A stretch of DNA of 17,086 nucleotides from Tannerella sp. (GTDB taxonomy: Bacteria > Bacteroidota > Bacteroidia > Bacteroidales > Tannerellaceae): positions 1 to 17,086 of the forward strand of contig JAITHS010000257.1 in NCBI GenBank assembly GCA_031279875.1. Reading direction: 5' to 3'. Numbering within the stretch: the stretch's first letter is position 1; each line of letters begins with the position of its first letter. The translations under genes and the position numbers were made by a program. Positions 16,036-17,086 of this stretch are shown here, piece after piece. The notes under the pieces are model-generated. The model searched no databases. It was not told where the DNA came from and was given only the letters and a program-made list of their open reading frames with translations.

Positions 16036-16653
16036 TCAATCTCCTACAACTACTTTTGCGTGCCTGATGACCTTGTCGTAAAGTGTATAACCTGTTTGTA
16101 CACAGTCTATTATCTTGCCTTTCATCTCTTCCGGCTGACCGGGTACCATAGCAATAGCTTCAAAAGATTCGGTATCAAACGGCTGTCCGATAGCCGTTAT
16201 CGCCTTGACGCCCTGCTGATTGAGGAAAGCAATGAATTTGTCGTATATCAGTTTGACGCCTTCAACTTCTGCTGCTGTTTCGTCGGTCGCTTTTAAAGTG
16301 TTCAACGCCCGCTCAAAATCGTCGATAACAGGCAACAAAGCGAGCAACACCGATTCTCCGCCGCTCTTGATAAGGTCGGCTTTCTCTTTGACGGTGCGTT
16401 TGCGATAGTTGTCAAACTCTGCTATTTTACGCAGATAAGCATCATTTAAAGCGGAATATTTTTCTTCTATCGACGGCTCGGCAGGCGACGGAGTATCGTC
16501 TGCCGAAATGTCGGTATCTTCGGAATGATATGACAAATTTGCAGACTCGGACGTTAAATTCTTTGTTTCGTTATCCGTTTCGTTTTGCGTCCGTAAAGCA
16601 TCAACATCATCGTTTTCAGTCCCCTGAACGGGTATTTCTGTTTTTTCTTCCAT
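16036..16653 (-). CDS. grpE: Nucleotide exchange factor GrpE
   Basis: The 205-residue protein has a long acidic, low-complexity N-terminus (1-60), a coiled-coil region (about 60-120, with LRKIAEFDNYRKRTVKEKAD) and the beta-domain signature region (FDTESFEAIAMVPGQPEEMK, then GYTLYDKVIRHAKVVV, 159-203). GrpE drives ADP release from DnaK. At residue 164 a Phe occupies the place where many GrpE proteins have His in the FxxxxHEA motif, a small departure from the usual pattern. The gene is first in a grpE-dnaJ operon. The leader is A/T-rich with no Shine-Dalgarno site. No CIRCE element and no clear TAnnTTTG promoter on this strand were found upstream. Confidence 0.97.
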   Translation of the reverse strand: MEEKTEIPVQGTENDDVDALRTQNETDNETKNLTSESANLSYHSEDTDISADDTPSPAEPSIEEKYSALNDAYLRKIAEFDNYRKRTVKEKADLIKSGGESVLLALLPVIDDFERALNTLKATDETAAEVEGVKLIYDKFIAFLNQQGVKAITAIGQPFDTESFEAIAMVPGQPEEMKGKIIDCVQTGYTLYDKVIRHAKVVVGD

Positions 16654-16670
16654 ATATTTTAGTCTGTTAA

Positions 16671-16687
16671 AATTGTAATTTACAATT
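16671..16687. promoter_or_regulatory. 17-bp palindrome upstream of grpE, possible operator
   Basis: AATTGTAA-T-TTACAATT is a perfect dyad 17 nt upstream of the grpE start. Its position near the expected transcript start fits a repressor site, but the A/T-rich setting makes chance possible. A decayed -7-like TATAATTG overlaps it on the minus strand. Confidence 0.35.
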
Positions 16688-16718
16688 ATAATAACAAAAA
16701 TGTTGCCATAAGTTTATG

Positions 16719-16752
16719 TTTGATCATAGTATGAAAAAAAATGTTATCTTTG
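16719..16752 (+). promoter_or_regulatory. Bacteroidota-type promoter facing right
   Basis: TTTG at 16719-16722 and TATCTTTG at 16745-16752 are 22 nt apart, one more than the usual 19-21. It points away from grpE toward the partial reading frame at the right edge. The 205 nt between grpE and that frame hold this promoter, the palindrome and no recognised gene. Confidence 0.65.
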
Positions 16753-16858
16753 CGGCGTTAAATCATTTAACTAATATTAAGTAGTAACGTCATCAGGGTT
16801 ATATCCCAAATATCAATTACAATATAAAGATGTTCCTCGCCTTAAAATAGATGAAAAT

Positions 16859-17086
16859 ATGACGGATAAAATATTGGATGACTATCAATTACGTGATCCG
16901 TGGTTTGGTGGTGAATTTGTTGAATTGGATAATGCGTTTTATTTTGCATATTATACAAAAAAGATAACCTGGCATCGCTTTTTTTTATACTCCAAGTCTC
17001 AAAATCAAGTATATACGTGTAACAGCCATTTGTATAATCCGTTTTTTTATGCTTGGCATGGTGCCAAAGCACGTTATAAAGAGGAT
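16859..17086 (+). CDS. Unrecognised protein, N-terminal part (3' end outside window)
   Basis: Seventy-six codons run without a stop from ATG 16859 to the window edge, starting MTDKILDDYQLRDPWFGGEF. I do not recognise the family. The product is very rich in aromatic residues (20 Tyr, Phe or Trp in 76) and has no signal peptide or membrane segment. It lies about 107 nt after a good rightward promoter, which supports expression. The same frame is also open for 26 codons upstream, from 16781, but contains no ATG, GTG or TTG there. So either the leader is simply open by chance, or this is a remnant that lost its true start. The DNA is more A/T-rich than dnaJ next door. Confidence 0.45.
   Translation, partial: MTDKILDDYQLRDPWFGGEFVELDNAFYFAYYTKKITWHRFFLYSKSQNQVYTCNSHLYNPFFYAWHGAKARYKED

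Noticed and set aside
15214..16296. Long + strand open frame (360 codons) opposite dnaJ and grpE
   Set aside because: It is antisense to two certain genes, has low-complexity Ala/Ser/Phe runs caused by the Gly-rich and Cys-rich codons of dnaJ, and has no promoter or leader of its own.
16654..16800. CIRCE (HrcA) element controlling grpE-dnaJ
   Set aside because: No TTAGCACTC/GAGTGCTAA pair or close variant is present in the gap.

Overview
The window looks like a chromosomal piece of a Bacteroidales (Bacteroidota) bacterium. It has two SusC/SusD outer-membrane glycan-uptake pairs, lipoprotein signals of the Bacteroidota kind, promoters of the form TTTG-N19..22-TAnnTTTG, and A/T-rich gene leaders with almost no Shine-Dalgarno sequences. 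The species cannot be told from the sequence alone.

Bases 1-7800 are the 3' part of a polysaccharide utilisation locus (PUL) on the + strand. It holds the C-terminal part of a SusC transporter, its SusD lipoprotein, a lipoprotein made of three fibronectin-III-like domains (probably a surface glycan-binding protein), and a 990-residue secreted enzyme that joins a family 1-like pectate lyase to a family 11-like rhamnogalacturonan lyase. Gaps between these genes are 13-23 nt, so they probably form one operon. The substrate is probably pectin, with homogalacturonan and rhamnogalacturonan I stretches cut by the two halves of one protein.

Bases 7801-8947 hold a minus-strand HlyD/YbhG-type membrane-fusion lipoprotein with no transporter partner next to it. 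Short arrays of a heptanucleotide repeat (AATTACG/AATTACA type) lie on both sides of it. Divergent promoters then drive this gene and, on the + strand, the ribosomal operon rpsF-rpsR-rplI (8948-10258), which ends in a clear hairpin terminator at 10328-10365. rpsR, and more weakly rplI, carry Shine-Dalgarno sites, whereas the other gene starts in the window do not.

Bases 10366-14859 hold a second, complete SusC/SusD pair with no enzyme or regulator beside it. Its start codon lies in the last unit of another heptanucleotide array (CACTAAT). SusD stops exactly where the convergent dnaJ stops, the two stop codons forming TGATCA. dnaJ and grpE (14860-16653, minus strand) form a chaperone operon. 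A divergent promoter then leads to an unrecognised, aromatic-rich reading frame that runs off the right edge.

The observations I rate highest are the strong Shine-Dalgarno site before rpsR (bS18), the period-7 repeat arrays at gene borders, and the pectate lyase-rhamnogalacturonan lyase fusion. No tRNA, rRNA, CRISPR array, transposase or integrase was seen.
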